Part shown: positions 17,661 to 26,250 of the stretch, one piece after another
How positions within the stretch are numbered: position 1 is the stretch's first letter
Layout: every line of letters starts with the position of its first letter
Source of the DNA: Lederbergia graminis
GTDB lineage: Bacteria; Bacillota; Bacilli; Bacillales; Bacillaceae_C
NCBI RefSeq assembly: GCF_042655485.1
Contig: NZ_JBHSMC010000010.1
Location: 1 to 64,000 of the forward strand
Direction of reading: 5' to 3'
DNA length: 64,000 nucleotides
Translations under genes and position numbers: made by a program
The notes under the pieces: generated by a model
The model's database searches: none
Told to the model about the DNA's origin: nothing
What the model saw: only the letters and a program-made list of their open reading frames with translations

Positions 17661-17867
17661 ATAAAAAATTAATAGTTAAAAGAAAAAGGAAGATTGAAAT
17701 CTAGGGTGATTATAAGTTACTACTATAATAAGTGGGATATTCATGTATTATTTATTTAGTAGTATTTATACAATGTTGATTGTAGCGAAAGGTGTGAGAC
17801 TCCTGCGGGATAAACGGGAGGGCACTGAAAATCTTTCATATTTTTGTTTATTATAGTAGTTGATGGC

Positions 17868-17911
17868 AAAAAAAGGGCAATTTCCCACTGTTTTAAGAGG
17901 GAAATTGCCTT
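17868..17911 (-). terminator. Terminator of the transposase gene
   Basis: On the minus strand an 11-bp stem (GGCAATTTCCC with its complement) is followed by seven T residues. It lies just past the transposase stop and inside the IS end. Confidence 0.85.
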
Positions 17912-17927
17912 ACTATGCCGCTATTTT

Positions 17928-19388
17928 TTAGTCTTTTTCACTTAGCAATTTTATAATTCGCTTTAGATTGACAGCGAATATTGTCGTTGCTCCTTGGACT
18001 TGCAAACCAAATAAACCCGCAGATGATGCTATATCATACCCGTGTCTGTGTTTTAACTCACTATTTTTGGCTTCAATTTTATACCGAGACTTCGCTAAGT
18101 TCTTAAACTCTTCTGTGTTTTGAAAAGCTTCCTGCTCAGTATGTTCTTTGGATTTAATAGTTACATAGTAGGACTTCGTTTTCGCTCCCTCTTTATAACA
18201 TCCATCACGAAGTGGACAGACTTTACACTTTTCTACATCAAATGTGTATCTGATTCTTGGACTTTTCTTTTCTCCATCTCCTTTGTTGTATTTTTTACCA
18301 GTTGCTAAGTGACCTGCCTTACACACGTACAATCCAGCATCTTTATTAAATTCAAACTCTTTTTCTTTTGTTCGTGTTCCATGTGTTATGATGGGATGCA
18401 ATTTAGAAACGAGAGTTAGTTCTTTTTCATTGGCATAGCTAATATTATCCTTCTCAGAATACGCAGTATCTCCAATAACTGTTTCAATTTCCATTCCTGT
18501 TGCTTGACTCTTCTGAACTAATTCCTGCAGGAATTTTCCATCACTTTTTTCACCTGTTGTCACAACTGCTGAAGTAATAATTCTTTCATCACTCATCGCA
18601 AGGTGCGTTTTAAAACCAAAAAAAGAAGAATCTGCAGATTTATGTCCTGTCTTGGCATCAGGATCATTGGAATAGCTAAGGTTTTCTTTGAAATCCTCCG
18701 TGACTTCTCTTAAAACATTTAACTTCTCTTTAACCGAAGGCACCTCTGCAATTTGTGGTTCTCCTTCAACAATTGAAATGATTTGATTACAGTAATCCAA
18801 TTCATCTGCGATTTCATTAGAAGCTGGTTTTGCGGGGAATTTTTCTTTTACAGAGGCATCAATTTGATATACTGCTTTTCTAACATTTTTTGATTTCTCT
18901 TGTAAAAACTCTTTTGGTGATTTCTGATTATAACGAGATTTTGTATGTGTAGAGTCCACAATTATTGTTTTACTATTAATAATTCCGTGTTCCAATGCAA
19001 TTTCAACCGATTTCCCTATAAGCATATCTAATAAACCCTCATCTGTAAGACGGAGTTTTCGGAATTTAGTCAGCGAGCTTGGATTGATGACTTTATCCTC
19101 GGGTGCCATATCGAGGAAATATTTAAACGACATATCATATTTTGATCGTTCTACTACATCGACATCAGATAAATCAAAAAATGATTTTAACAGTAGATAT
19201 TTGAACATACGAATTGGAGGAACTGCGTTCCTTCCGTTATCAAGGCAATATTTTGTTTTCAATTCTTCGAATATAAAAGTAAAATCAACAAGTTCATTGA
19301 TTTTACGTAACATATTATCTTTCGGTACAACTATGTCGTATATTGCCATGAATGGGCTTAAATTTAGAGACTCTTGGTTTGATAGCAT
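17928..19388 (-). CDS. IS1182-family transposase
   Basis: The ATG preceded by AGGTG nine bases upstream gives 486 residues; a GTG four codons earlier is possible but has no ribosome site. The protein has the DUF772-like N-terminus (VPPIRMFKYLLLKSFFDLSD), a DDE nuclease core (IIVDSTHTKSRY, VIGDTAYSEKDN, YKIEAKNSELKHRHGYD) and a Cys-rich insert (CKVCPLRDGCYKEG). The length is normal for the family, and the frame is intact, so it may be active. It has no role in sugar use. Confidence 0.93.
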   Translation of the reverse strand: MLSNQESLNLSPFMAIYDIVVPKDNMLRKINELVDFTFIFEELKTKYCLDNGRNAVPPIRMFKYLLLKSFFDLSDVDVVERSKYDMSFKYFLDMAPEDKVINPSSLTKFRKLRLTDEGLLDMLIGKSVEIALEHGIINSKTIIVDSTHTKSRYNQKSPKEFLQEKSKNVRKAVYQIDASVKEKFPAKPASNEIADELDYCNQIISIVEGEPQIAEVPSVKEKLNVLREVTEDFKENLSYSNDPDAKTGHKSADSSFFGFKTHLAMSDERIITSAVVTTGEKSDGKFLQELVQKSQATGMEIETVIGDTAYSEKDNISYANEKELTLVSKLHPIITHGTRTKEKEFEFNKDAGLYVCKAGHLATGKKYNKGDGEKKSPRIRYTFDVEKCKVCPLRDGCYKEGAKTKSYYVTIKSKEHTEQEAFQNTEEFKNLAKSRYKIEAKNSELKHRHGYDIASSAGLFGLQVQGATTIFAVNLKRIIKLLSEKD

Positions 19389-19437
19389 TTGGAAGGTCAC
19401 CTACATATAATTAGTATCTTTATTATAAAGTAAAAAA

Positions 19438-19474
19438 GCAGTAGAAAGTTCGATTTATTTGAACTTTCTACTGC
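19438..19474 (-). terminator. Hairpin at the transposase side of the IS, probable read-through block
   Basis: A perfect 14-bp stem, GCAGTAGAAAGTTC and its complement around a 9-base loop, is followed by a T-run on the minus strand. It lies between the IS end and the transposase start, so transcripts entering from outside would stop before the gene. Such structures limit transposase expression. Confidence 0.75.
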
Positions 19475-19804
19475 AAAATTAGTGACTTTTTCAGTGCCCT
19501 CATAAACGGTAGCCGGAAGACCCCGCAGGTGCGTTTAGCACCGTGGAGGCTTCCGAACCTTGTCTAGTTAAATGCGCCATCGGCTCGAGGTCAAATAACC
19601 TGATTCAATGAAAGGTAAAGAACACCTTTCTTTGAATTAGAACATTTGCTTGTCGCCGATAGGCAGGCGCATCACACTTTTCTTTGCCCGCGGAAAGCGA
19701 ACGCCTGTAGCGGAAATCAACAGTCAATATACTAAGAATTAACTAAAATTAGCCAAAAAGTCTATGAACTAATATTTTTTGAACACCCATGTTTTTGTTA
19801 AAAG

Positions 19805-20362
19805 TTATACCGTTAATGCTCCCCTAAATCCTCTAGAACCATAATAGGAATCCGCTCCATTATGGTACACAAATACTGTGTCATAGCGACGATCACAAAA
19901 GATAGCTCCGCCTAATTTTCGAATGTTTTCTGGTGTCTTCACCCAAGTGGAAGTTTTCAGATCGAATTCCCCAAGCTCCTGCAACTCACGATATTGTTCC
20001 TCAGTTAATATTTCAATCCCCATTTCAGAAGCCATATCCATTGCACTAGTTTCTGGCTTGTGTTTCTTCCGAGCTTCTAATGCTGCACGATCATAACAAA
20101 CACTTCTTCTGCCTTTTGGACTCTCCTTTGCACAATCGTAAAAGATGAATTGACCATCTTTTTGAGCAACAACATCTGGTTCACCGCCGGTTCTTTCCAT
20201 TTCCTGCAGCGACCATAGTTTTTCTGGGTTAGCTTCTAATCTTTCTTGAACATCTGCCCATTCAATTCCTTGATGGCGATTCATATTTAACTCAAATCGA
20301 GCTTTCAATACTTTCAGCAATTGTTCTTTTTCATCTTGTGATAACACTTTTTTATTACTCAT
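19805..20362 (-). CDS. DUF4256 domain-containing protein
   Basis: This 185-residue soluble protein covers nearly the whole DUF4256 family length. Recognisable stretches are FELNMNRHQGIEW, MERTGGEPDVV, CYDRAALEARKKH and the C-terminal HNGADSYYGSRGFRG. The ATG has GGAGG 13 bases upstream. Family members are common in bacilli and of unknown function. It is transcribed away from the binding protein 2 operon and seems to be a housekeeping neighbour. Confidence 0.85.
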   Translation of the reverse strand: MSNKKVLSQDEKEQLLKVLKARFELNMNRHQGIEWADVQERLEANPEKLWSLQEMERTGGEPDVVAQKDGQFIFYDCAKESPKGRRSVCYDRAALEARKKHKPETSAMDMASEMGIEILTEEQYRELQELGEFDLKTSTWVKTPENIRKLGGAIFCDRRYDTVFVYHNGADSYYGSRGFRGALTV

Positions 20363-20482
20363 TTATAAAAGATATCCTCCTTGTCAAGACAGTATTAACT
20401 ATTATAAAGAATAACGTAATCAAGTTAATCTTACAAACTGTCCCTACATAGAGCGATTTATTACTTACTGAATATGGTAATT

Positions 20483-20548
20483 CTAACAAATTAACAAGGA
20501 TATCCCTAACAAATTAACATTCTTTAAATACATGATATCCAATAAAGT
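20483..20548 (+). promoter_or_regulatory. Promoter with AraC-type tandem site upstream of binding protein 2
   Basis: Two nearly identical copies, CTAACAAATTAACAAGG at 20483 and CTAACAAATTAACATTC at 20506, are 23 bp apart. A weak -10-like TAAAGT lies at 20543-20548, at the position seen in the other four sites. This is the cleanest example of the motif. Confidence 0.72.
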
Positions 20549-20601
20549 TAGTAGTAAGTTTAAATGGCAATTTTAATAGGGAGGAATAGGGGGGAGTTCA
20601 T

Positions 20602-20646
20602 ATGTGCCATTTTAAATTTCTGAATTATCTAATTTGTATGCGCTAA
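20602..20646 (+). CDS. Possible 14-residue leader peptide upstream of binding protein 2
   Basis: ATG with GGGGGAG five bases upstream opens a 14-codon frame (MCHFKFLNYLICMR) that stops 36 bases before the binding protein gene. Its start codon is embedded in the right arm of an imperfect inverted repeat: AAATGGCA near 20556 pairs with TGCCATTT at 20605. This arrangement could couple leader translation to folding of the mRNA. Its short length makes the call uncertain. Confidence 0.35.
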   Translation: MCHFKFLNYLICMR

Positions 20647-20682
20647 CAGTCTGCTGTGAAAAAGTAAAAGGGGATGAAAAAG

Positions 20683-22053
20683 ATGAAGAAATATGCGAAA
20701 GTCTTTCTGTTCTTATTACTATTGTTTTTGGTATTGGCTGGGTGTTCTAAGGGAAGTAGTACAACGGAAGGAGATTCGGATACGAATAAAGGCAATGAAG
20801 AGGATGGCAACAAACCACAATTTGAATATTCTTTTGACTCTACTATTTCAGGAGATGTAACATTTTGGATTTTTGGTACTGAACAAGTATATAGAGATAT
20901 CATTACAGAGTTTAACAAGGTGTATCCTGATGTGAATGTAAAGTTAGTGCCGTTGAATGGTGCAGATTTACATAATAATCTGCAAACTACATTGGCAACT
21001 GGTAGTGGAGCTCCAGACGTTGCCCAGGTGAATCAAGGGAATTTCCCAAGATATATAATGGATGACTTATTGGTAGATTTATTACAACCTCCATACAATG
21101 CTGGAAAATATAAGGAGTTAGTTTCTGAGTATAGTTGGGAACGCTGGAAGTCTATAGATGGTGAACAACTGTTAGGGATGCCTTGGGATGTAACGGCAGG
21201 TGTATTTTATTATCGCCAAGATTTATATGATGAAATGGGACTTCCAAGCGATCCAGAAGATTTAGGGGAATACTTGCAAGATCCGAATAATCATTTAGAA
21301 GCAGCTAAAACATTTGCTGCAAATGATATTTATATGTTGCAATGGCGAGATACGCCTGCAGTACACTATGGAGATACGCTCGGCTATTTTGATAGTGAGT
21401 TTAATTATCTTCGAAATGATGAAAAAATGGCAGATCTTCTTGACTTTGTTAAACAAGGTATTCAAATAGGTTGGGCACCCCAAATGAATGTGCTTGGTAC
21501 AGATGAAGGAAAACAATTAGTGAATCAAGGAAAAGTAGCTTCTTTCCCACTTGGTAGTTTTGGTGCTCGTGAATTGAAGAATGTTTTTCCAGATCAAGCA
21601 GGAAAGTGGAGAGCAACAAAGATGCCACTCGGTATAAATGTTGGGCTAGGAGGTTCAACTTTTGTTATTCCTTCCCAAAGTAATAATAAAGATGCTGCAT
21701 GGGCATTAGTAGAATGGATGATGACTGCGGAAGAAGCATGGAAAGTGTTCTCCGTAAACTCTGTACAATCTGCGTGGAAGCATATTGCAGAAATGCCTTG
21801 GTATCAAGAACGTGAAAATGAGTTCCTTGGTGGTCAACAAGATTTCAAATTGTATGACTCAATTGACGATAACATACCAGTTAGGAGATTTACCCCACTT
21901 GATAATCAAGCATGGCAAATTTATATTGATGGGCTGAATGAGTCAATTAATAACAATATCGACTCAAAAACAATACTAAACCAAATTGAATCAGATACAT
22001 TAAAACAACTAGGTACGGAAATAGAGGAACTAAAAGCGAAAATGAATAACTAA
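20683..22053 (+). CDS. Extracellular sugar-binding lipoprotein 2 (ABC transporter, family 1)
   Basis: The start is the ATG nine bases after AGGGG (456 residues); an ATG three codons earlier touches the ribosome site. The signal ends at the lipobox LAGC. The mature part is closely similar to binding protein 1 along its whole length (DLLVDLLQPPYNAGKYKELVSEYSWERWKS; GVFYYRQDLYDE). Both probably bind related oligosaccharides. It has no adjacent permease genes. A terminator separates it from sulfatase 3. The AraC-type tandem site upstream suggests co-induction with binding protein 1. Confidence 0.9.
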   Translation: MKKYAKVFLFLLLLFLVLAGCSKGSSTTEGDSDTNKGNEEDGNKPQFEYSFDSTISGDVTFWIFGTEQVYRDIITEFNKVYPDVNVKLVPLNGADLHNNLQTTLATGSGAPDVAQVNQGNFPRYIMDDLLVDLLQPPYNAGKYKELVSEYSWERWKSIDGEQLLGMPWDVTAGVFYYRQDLYDEMGLPSDPEDLGEYLQDPNNHLEAAKTFAANDIYMLQWRDTPAVHYGDTLGYFDSEFNYLRNDEKMADLLDFVKQGIQIGWAPQMNVLGTDEGKQLVNQGKVASFPLGSFGARELKNVFPDQAGKWRATKMPLGINVGLGGSTFVIPSQSNNKDAAWALVEWMMTAEEAWKVFSVNSVQSAWKHIAEMPWYQERENEFLGGQQDFKLYDSIDDNIPVRRFTPLDNQAWQIYIDGLNESINNNIDSKTILNQIESDTLKQLGTEIEELKAKMNN

Positions 22054-22060
22054 TTAGTAG

Positions 22061-22090
22061 AGAAGAATCCAAGTATGGGTTCTTCTTTTC
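22061..22090 (+). terminator. Terminator after binding protein 2
   Basis: AGAAGAATCC pairs with GGGTTCTTCT around a short loop and is followed by TTTCTC. It lies just past the stop. Confidence 0.7.
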
Positions 22091-22146
22091 TCATTAATTT
22101 GAATTTTCCCTACCTATTCTATATGAGTTTAGTATAATAATAGAAG

Positions 22147-22159
22147 GTAAGCGTTTTAC
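22147..22159 (+). promoter_or_regulatory. Weak cre-like operator upstream of sulfatase 3
   Basis: GTAAGCGTTTTAC is an imperfect palindrome sharing GTAAGCGTTTTA with the cre-like site at 33218 upstream of the permease operon. It matches only 11 of 14 cre positions, so the call is tentative. Confidence 0.35.
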
Positions 22160-22185
22160 TAATTAGAGATGGGGTGTAAGTAAAG

Positions 22186-23616
22186 ATGCAACCAAATATT
22201 TTATGGATTTGTACAGACCAACAGCGTTTCGATACGCTTGGCTGTTATGGAAACTCTTTTGTTCGGACTCCTAATATTGATCGATTAGCGGAAAATGGCG
22301 CGCTTTTTGAAAACGCATACTGCCAATCCACGATTTGTTCTCCGAGTAGAACGAGTTTTCTAACAGGAAGGTACCCACGTACTACAAAGTGTATGCAAAA
22401 CGGGCAGAACATCCCGGAAAATGAAGTGTTAATTTCTCGTTTATTGAGTGAAGCGGGTTATACATGTGGGTTATCAGGAAAGTTCCATTTATCCGCTTGT
22501 CATCCGTCTGTAAGTAAAGGAATGGAAAGACGAATAAATGATGGTTATGATCTCTTCCATTGGTCCCATCATCCTGGAGAAGACTGGCCGGTAAATGAGT
22601 ATTCTAATTGGTTAAGGTCAAAAGGAAAGGAATATAAACAGGAGAAAATTGCAGAATGTAACCATGTGGTGTACGGACCAGATGCTGAAGACCATCAAGC
22701 AACATGGTGTGCAAATAAAGCAATTGAATTTATAGAAGCACATGAACATAGGCAGCAACCTTGGTTGTTTTCGGTTAATATTTTTGCACCACATCATCCA
22801 TTTGATCCACCGAAGAGTTATCTAAAACGTTATTTAGACATATTAGATGATATACCCGAACCTAATTATGTTGAAGGTGAACTAAATGATAAACCTGAGG
22901 TTCAAAAACGGGATCATCGAGGCGCATATGCCAATCCTAATCTCTATCCTTATTGTAATATGAGTGATTTGGATCATAAGTATACACGTGCAGCATATTG
23001 GGCAATGTGTGATTTAATCGATGACCAAGTTGGTAGAATGATGGAGACACTTGAAAAAACAGGTCAATTGGAAAATACAATTGTTATATTTATGTCAGAC
23101 CATGGAGAATTGCTCGGTGACCATGGAATTTACTTAAAGGGACCACACTTTTATGAAGAATCTGTTCATGTGCCTTTGATTATTTCCTATCCTGAAAAAA
23201 TAAAAGAAAATAAACGGGAATCAGCATTAGTAGAATTAATTGATCTTGCACCTACTTTATTAGAAGCAGCAGGGATAGATAAGTATCCTGGTATGCAAGG
23301 GAAGTCGCTGTGGCCATTAATTCAAGGTGAAGAACACAATCATCGAGAAGATGTATATTGTGAAGTGAATGAGGCAAGGGTTGTTGGGAATACACTTGGC
23401 AACGGGTCGATGATTCGCACGAAATCACATAAATTAGTTGTTCATCAAGGTAAGAATGAAGGAGAACTATATGATTTAGAATCAGATCCAACCGAAACAA
23501 TTAATCTATGGAATAGTAAAGAACACTTGCATATGAAGTATGAAATGATGGAGCGGTTAACGAGAAGATTAATTGATATGACAGACCCGCTTCCACCTAA
23601 AATTGCGCCATGGTGA
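22186..23616 (+). CDS. Sulfatase 3 (Cys-type, S1), cytosolic
   Basis: The 476-residue protein starts at ATG and has no signal peptide. The motifs are CTDQQRF (metal D11), CSPSR at 51-55 with formylglycine Cys51, LSGKFHLS with catalytic Lys/His and MSDHGELLGDHG as the second metal site. It is a close paralog of sulfatase 8 at 44909, sharing most of its substrate-pocket segments (YDLFHWSHH, NIFAPHHPFDPP). It is followed by the TauE/SafE exporter and an SMP-30 lactonase in the same direction. Confidence 0.92.
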   Translation: MQPNILWICTDQQRFDTLGCYGNSFVRTPNIDRLAENGALFENAYCQSTICSPSRTSFLTGRYPRTTKCMQNGQNIPENEVLISRLLSEAGYTCGLSGKFHLSACHPSVSKGMERRINDGYDLFHWSHHPGEDWPVNEYSNWLRSKGKEYKQEKIAECNHVVYGPDAEDHQATWCANKAIEFIEAHEHRQQPWLFSVNIFAPHHPFDPPKSYLKRYLDILDDIPEPNYVEGELNDKPEVQKRDHRGAYANPNLYPYCNMSDLDHKYTRAAYWAMCDLIDDQVGRMMETLEKTGQLENTIVIFMSDHGELLGDHGIYLKGPHFYEESVHVPLIISYPEKIKENKRESALVELIDLAPTLLEAAGIDKYPGMQGKSLWPLIQGEEHNHREDVYCEVNEARVVGNTLGNGSMIRTKSHKLVVHQGKNEGELYDLESDPTETINLWNSKEHLHMKYEMMERLTRRLIDMTDPLPPKIAPW

Positions 23617-23703
23617 TGTATTCACTTCAATAAGTATTAAAAGTACTTCCTATATGTTTTTCCTAAGGTCATCATTCATGTTTCGAGGAAGTAGGTTCAT
23701 CAT

Positions 23704-24438
23704 TTGTTTGATATTGTATTGATATTATTTGTTTTATTTATTGGTAGTTTTGTACAAGGTATAAGTGGTTTTGGTCTTGGACTAGTTTCCATGGGATTAC
23801 TATCGATTTTTTTATCGGTTAAGGATAGCACGCTTATACTGTTAACATTAACTGTTATCCTTTCTAGTCATGTTTTATTAAAATTACGCAACTATATTAT
23901 TTGGAAAGATATTGTTCCATTACTAATTGGCTCCTTAGTAGGTAGAGTACTTTCTTTTGTTTTTTTATTGTATTTTGGTGATACAACGGAAATGAAGAAA
24001 ATGCTCGGTATCGTCTTAATTGGAATGGTCATATTTTTAATGGTTAAGCGTCATTCTGAAAAAGTAATAAATAATGCAAATCATCCTATAGCTCCACTTT
24101 TACTCGGATTAGTAGGCGGTTTTATTGGTGGAGCCTTTGCGGTCGGTGGTCCATTTTATGTACTGTATTTGTTAATGCGTTACGAGGATAAACGCCATTA
24201 TCATGCTAATTTACAAACGACATTTATCTTTGTCAATGTGTTTACAATCTTACTCCATGGTTTCCAAGGCGATTTAACAAAAACGTATTTTATATATGTA
24301 ATAGTTGGTTCCATTATTGTATGGATTGGTGCTAAATTAGGACTTAAGTGGTTTGAAAGGATGCCAATTCATGTGATACAAAAGCTAGTATATATCATTA
24401 TCATACTAGCTGGACTAAATTTGATAATATTTTCATAG
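23704..24438 (+). CDS. TauE/SafE (DUF81) family membrane transporter, probable sulfite/sulfate or organosulfur exporter
   Basis: A TTG start gives 244 residues with about seven or eight hydrophobic segments. The N-terminal GSFVQGISGFGLGLVSMG and central GLVGGFIGGAFAVGGPF glycine-rich repeats are typical of TauE/SafE. The family exports sulfite, sulfoacetate and related anions, although many members are uncharacterised. Its place right after a cytosolic sulfatase suggests removal of sulfur oxyanions released inside the cell, which is inference. The ribosome site is weak (GAGGAAG, about 13 bases away). Confidence 0.8.
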   Translation: MFDIVLILFVLFIGSFVQGISGFGLGLVSMGLLSIFLSVKDSTLILLTLTVILSSHVLLKLRNYIIWKDIVPLLIGSLVGRVLSFVFLLYFGDTTEMKKMLGIVLIGMVIFLMVKRHSEKVINNANHPIAPLLLGLVGGFIGGAFAVGGPFYVLYLLMRYEDKRHYHANLQTTFIFVNVFTILLHGFQGDLTKTYFIYVIVGSIIVWIGAKLGLKWFERMPIHVIQKLVYIIIILAGLNLIIFS

Positions 24439-24481
24439 TCTCACAAGTACTAAATAAATAAAAGCGATGAGGTGGAAATGA

Positions 24482-25360
24482 ATGCAATATGAAGTGGAGT
24501 TAGTGGTAGATGAGAGGGCTATTTTGGGGGAAGGTCCGACTTGGGATAGCGAAAAGAAGGTTTTATATTGGGTTGATATTTTAGGGCGGAAAATTCATTG
24601 TTATGATCCTACTACTCAAAATACAAAAACAATCACTTTAGATCAATATGTGGGAGCGGCAGTTCCTAATACTACAGGTGGTCTCGTTTTAGCATTACAG
24701 CATGGCTTTTATTCGATAGATTTGGAGACAGAGGAATTAACTCCAATCCATGATCCAGAAGAACATTTACCAAATAATCGTTTTAATGATGGGAAATGTG
24801 ATGCAGCTGGGAGATTTTGGGCAGGTACGATGTCTTTAAGCGATGAAGCAAATGTGGGTAATTTTTATCGCTTAGATGTAGACCATAAAGTAAATAAAAT
24901 GGTTGAAAATGTGACAACATCTAATGGAATTGCATGGAGTCCTGACAATAAAACGATGTATTATATTGACACTCCAACATGCGAAATTGTTGCATATGAC
25001 TTTGATTTAGAAACAGGTTCGATTAGTAATAAGCGTGTCGCCATCAAACATCCAAAAGAAAGAGGATTTCCGGATGGAATGACAATTGATGCGGAAGGAA
25101 TGTTATGGGTTGCTACTTGGAGTGGTGCTCAAGTTTGTAGGTGGAATCCACACACAGGTGAATTACTCGAATCCGTAAAGATTCCATCTCCACTTGTCAC
25201 TTCATGTTGCTTCGGTGGGGATAATCTCGATGAATTATATATTACAACAGCACGTGTAGGATTAAATGAAAAAACACTTGAGCAATACCCACATGCAGGT
25301 AGCTTATTCAAAATAAAAACGAACGTAAAAGGACAACCGATGCATCCATTTCGGGGGTAA
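24482..25360 (+). CDS. SMP-30/gluconolactonase family sugar lactonase
   Basis: ATG with GAGGTGG six bases upstream gives 292 residues, standard for the family. It has a six-bladed propeller with the metal-site residues in AILGEGPTWD (Glu17), NNRFNDGKCD, TSNGIAWSPD and GFPDGMTID. Relatives hydrolyse aldonolactones such as gluconolactone, L-arabinolactone or L-fuconolactone. It could take part in oxidative use of the sugar released here, but no sugar dehydrogenase is in view. It follows the TauE/SafE gene and ends at a strong terminator. Confidence 0.85.
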   Translation: MQYEVELVVDERAILGEGPTWDSEKKVLYWVDILGRKIHCYDPTTQNTKTITLDQYVGAAVPNTTGGLVLALQHGFYSIDLETEELTPIHDPEEHLPNNRFNDGKCDAAGRFWAGTMSLSDEANVGNFYRLDVDHKVNKMVENVTTSNGIAWSPDNKTMYYIDTPTCEIVAYDFDLETGSISNKRVAIKHPKERGFPDGMTIDAEGMLWVATWSGAQVCRWNPHTGELLESVKIPSPLVTSCCFGGDNLDELYITTARVGLNEKTLEQYPHAGSLFKIKTNVKGQPMHPFRG

Positions 25361-25371
25361 CGGTATTTAGA

Positions 25372-25403
25372 AGAGACTTTCTCAAGGGAGAGTCTCTTTT
25401 TTT
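25372..25403 (+). terminator. Terminator after the SMP-30 gene
   Basis: AGAGACTTTCTC and GAGAGTCTCT form a stem with an AAGG loop followed by seven T residues. The next 220 bases hold only the promoter region of the transporter pair. Confidence 0.88.
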
Positions 25404-25622
25404 GTAGAGTTTTTATTTTGGAAGGGTTGTAGTATTTTGTATAGAAGTTTTTTCGCGATAGTGATGCAAATATTCAAGTACCTCAAATACTCGCGGAGCC
25501 GGTGCAATTTACCCTCGACTTAACATCTCCTCTTCAGCTTGCTATTTTTTATGACTTTTAACCAAAATGGATGAAAGTGTGCTACAATAACGATACATAC
25601 ATTGTGAAAAGGTTGTGAATGC

Positions 25623-26246
25623 ATGAAAACAGATTGGAAGCTGATTCTCCAACTTTTTCTTTCATTTTTAAAGATTGGCCCAGTTACTTTTGGTGGTGGC
25701 TATGCGATGATACCGCTAATTGAACGTGAGGTTGTGACGAATAAAAAGTGGGTAAAAACGGAGGATGTAACGGACGTATTTGCGATAGCAGGATCTGCAC
25801 CAGGTGCAATTGCGATTAATTCTGCGACCTTTATTGGTTATCGAATTGCTGGAATAAAAGGTGCGATCGCTGCACTTCTCGGGGTATTACTTCCGACTTT
25901 TACTATCGTCATTATTTTAAGTATGACATTTCTCTATGTACAAGATAATCGTTATGTAGATGCTGCCTTTCAAGGAATAAGGCCAGCGATTGTCGCGTTG
26001 ATTGCATATGCAGGTTATAAAATTGGATTAACATCAATCTTCGATAAAACGACATTTGTAACAGCAATTGCTTCTATTCTTCTATTAACTTTCCTACCTA
26101 TCCATCCTGCACTAATCATTGTGATTGGGATTGTAGCTGGGATTATGATCGTAAAAGTGAAGGCGGCTATGGGTTTCACTATTCATTATGATAAACATAG
26201 TAAATTAGAGAATGAACAAACTACTCCAGCACGAAAGGGGGCATGA
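25623..26246 (+). CDS. Chromate-type transporter, N-terminal half (CHR family)
   Basis: The 207-residue protein is a short-chain CHR subunit. The signature FGGGYAMIPLIEREVV (about 24-40) and AIAGSAPGAIAINSATFIGYRIAG (about 56-80) are clear, followed by four to five membrane segments. It pairs with the next gene; such half-size proteins work as a heteromeric pair. CHR proteins move chromate, a sulfate analogue, out of cells. Here, beside sulfatases, it may export sulfate, which is inference. Confidence 0.85.
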   Translation: MKTDWKLILQLFLSFLKIGPVTFGGGYAMIPLIEREVVTNKKWVKTEDVTDVFAIAGSAPGAIAINSATFIGYRIAGIKGAIAALLGVLLPTFTIVIILSMTFLYVQDNRYVDAAFQGIRPAIVALIAYAGYKIGLTSIFDKTTFVTAIASILLLTFLPIHPALIIVIGIVAGIMIVKVKAAMGFTIHYDKHSKLENEQTTPARKGA

Positions 26247-26250
26247 TCCT

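Larger units (their letters stand above)
17818..19501 (-). mobile_element. IS1182-family insertion sequence, complete, 1684 bp
   Basis: The ends are GAGGGCACTGAAAA and its inverted copy TTTTCAGTGCCCTC. The octamer ATAAACGG is duplicated exactly on both sides (17810-17817 and 19502-19509). The interior holds one intact transposase gene and two hairpins. An exact target duplication and an intact gene suggest a fairly recent insertion. Confidence 0.92.
17775..19723. repeat. Dispersed GC-rich repeat split by the IS1182-family element
   Basis: The left part (17775-17817, GTTGATTGTAGCG...CTCCTGCGGGATAAACGG) and the right part (19502-19723, ending GCGGAAATCAACAG) form one dispersed repeat when joined at ATAAACGG. 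It is of the same kind as 9781-9917 and the MITE cores. The IS therefore landed inside non-coding repeat DNA and disrupted no gene. Confidence 0.7.
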
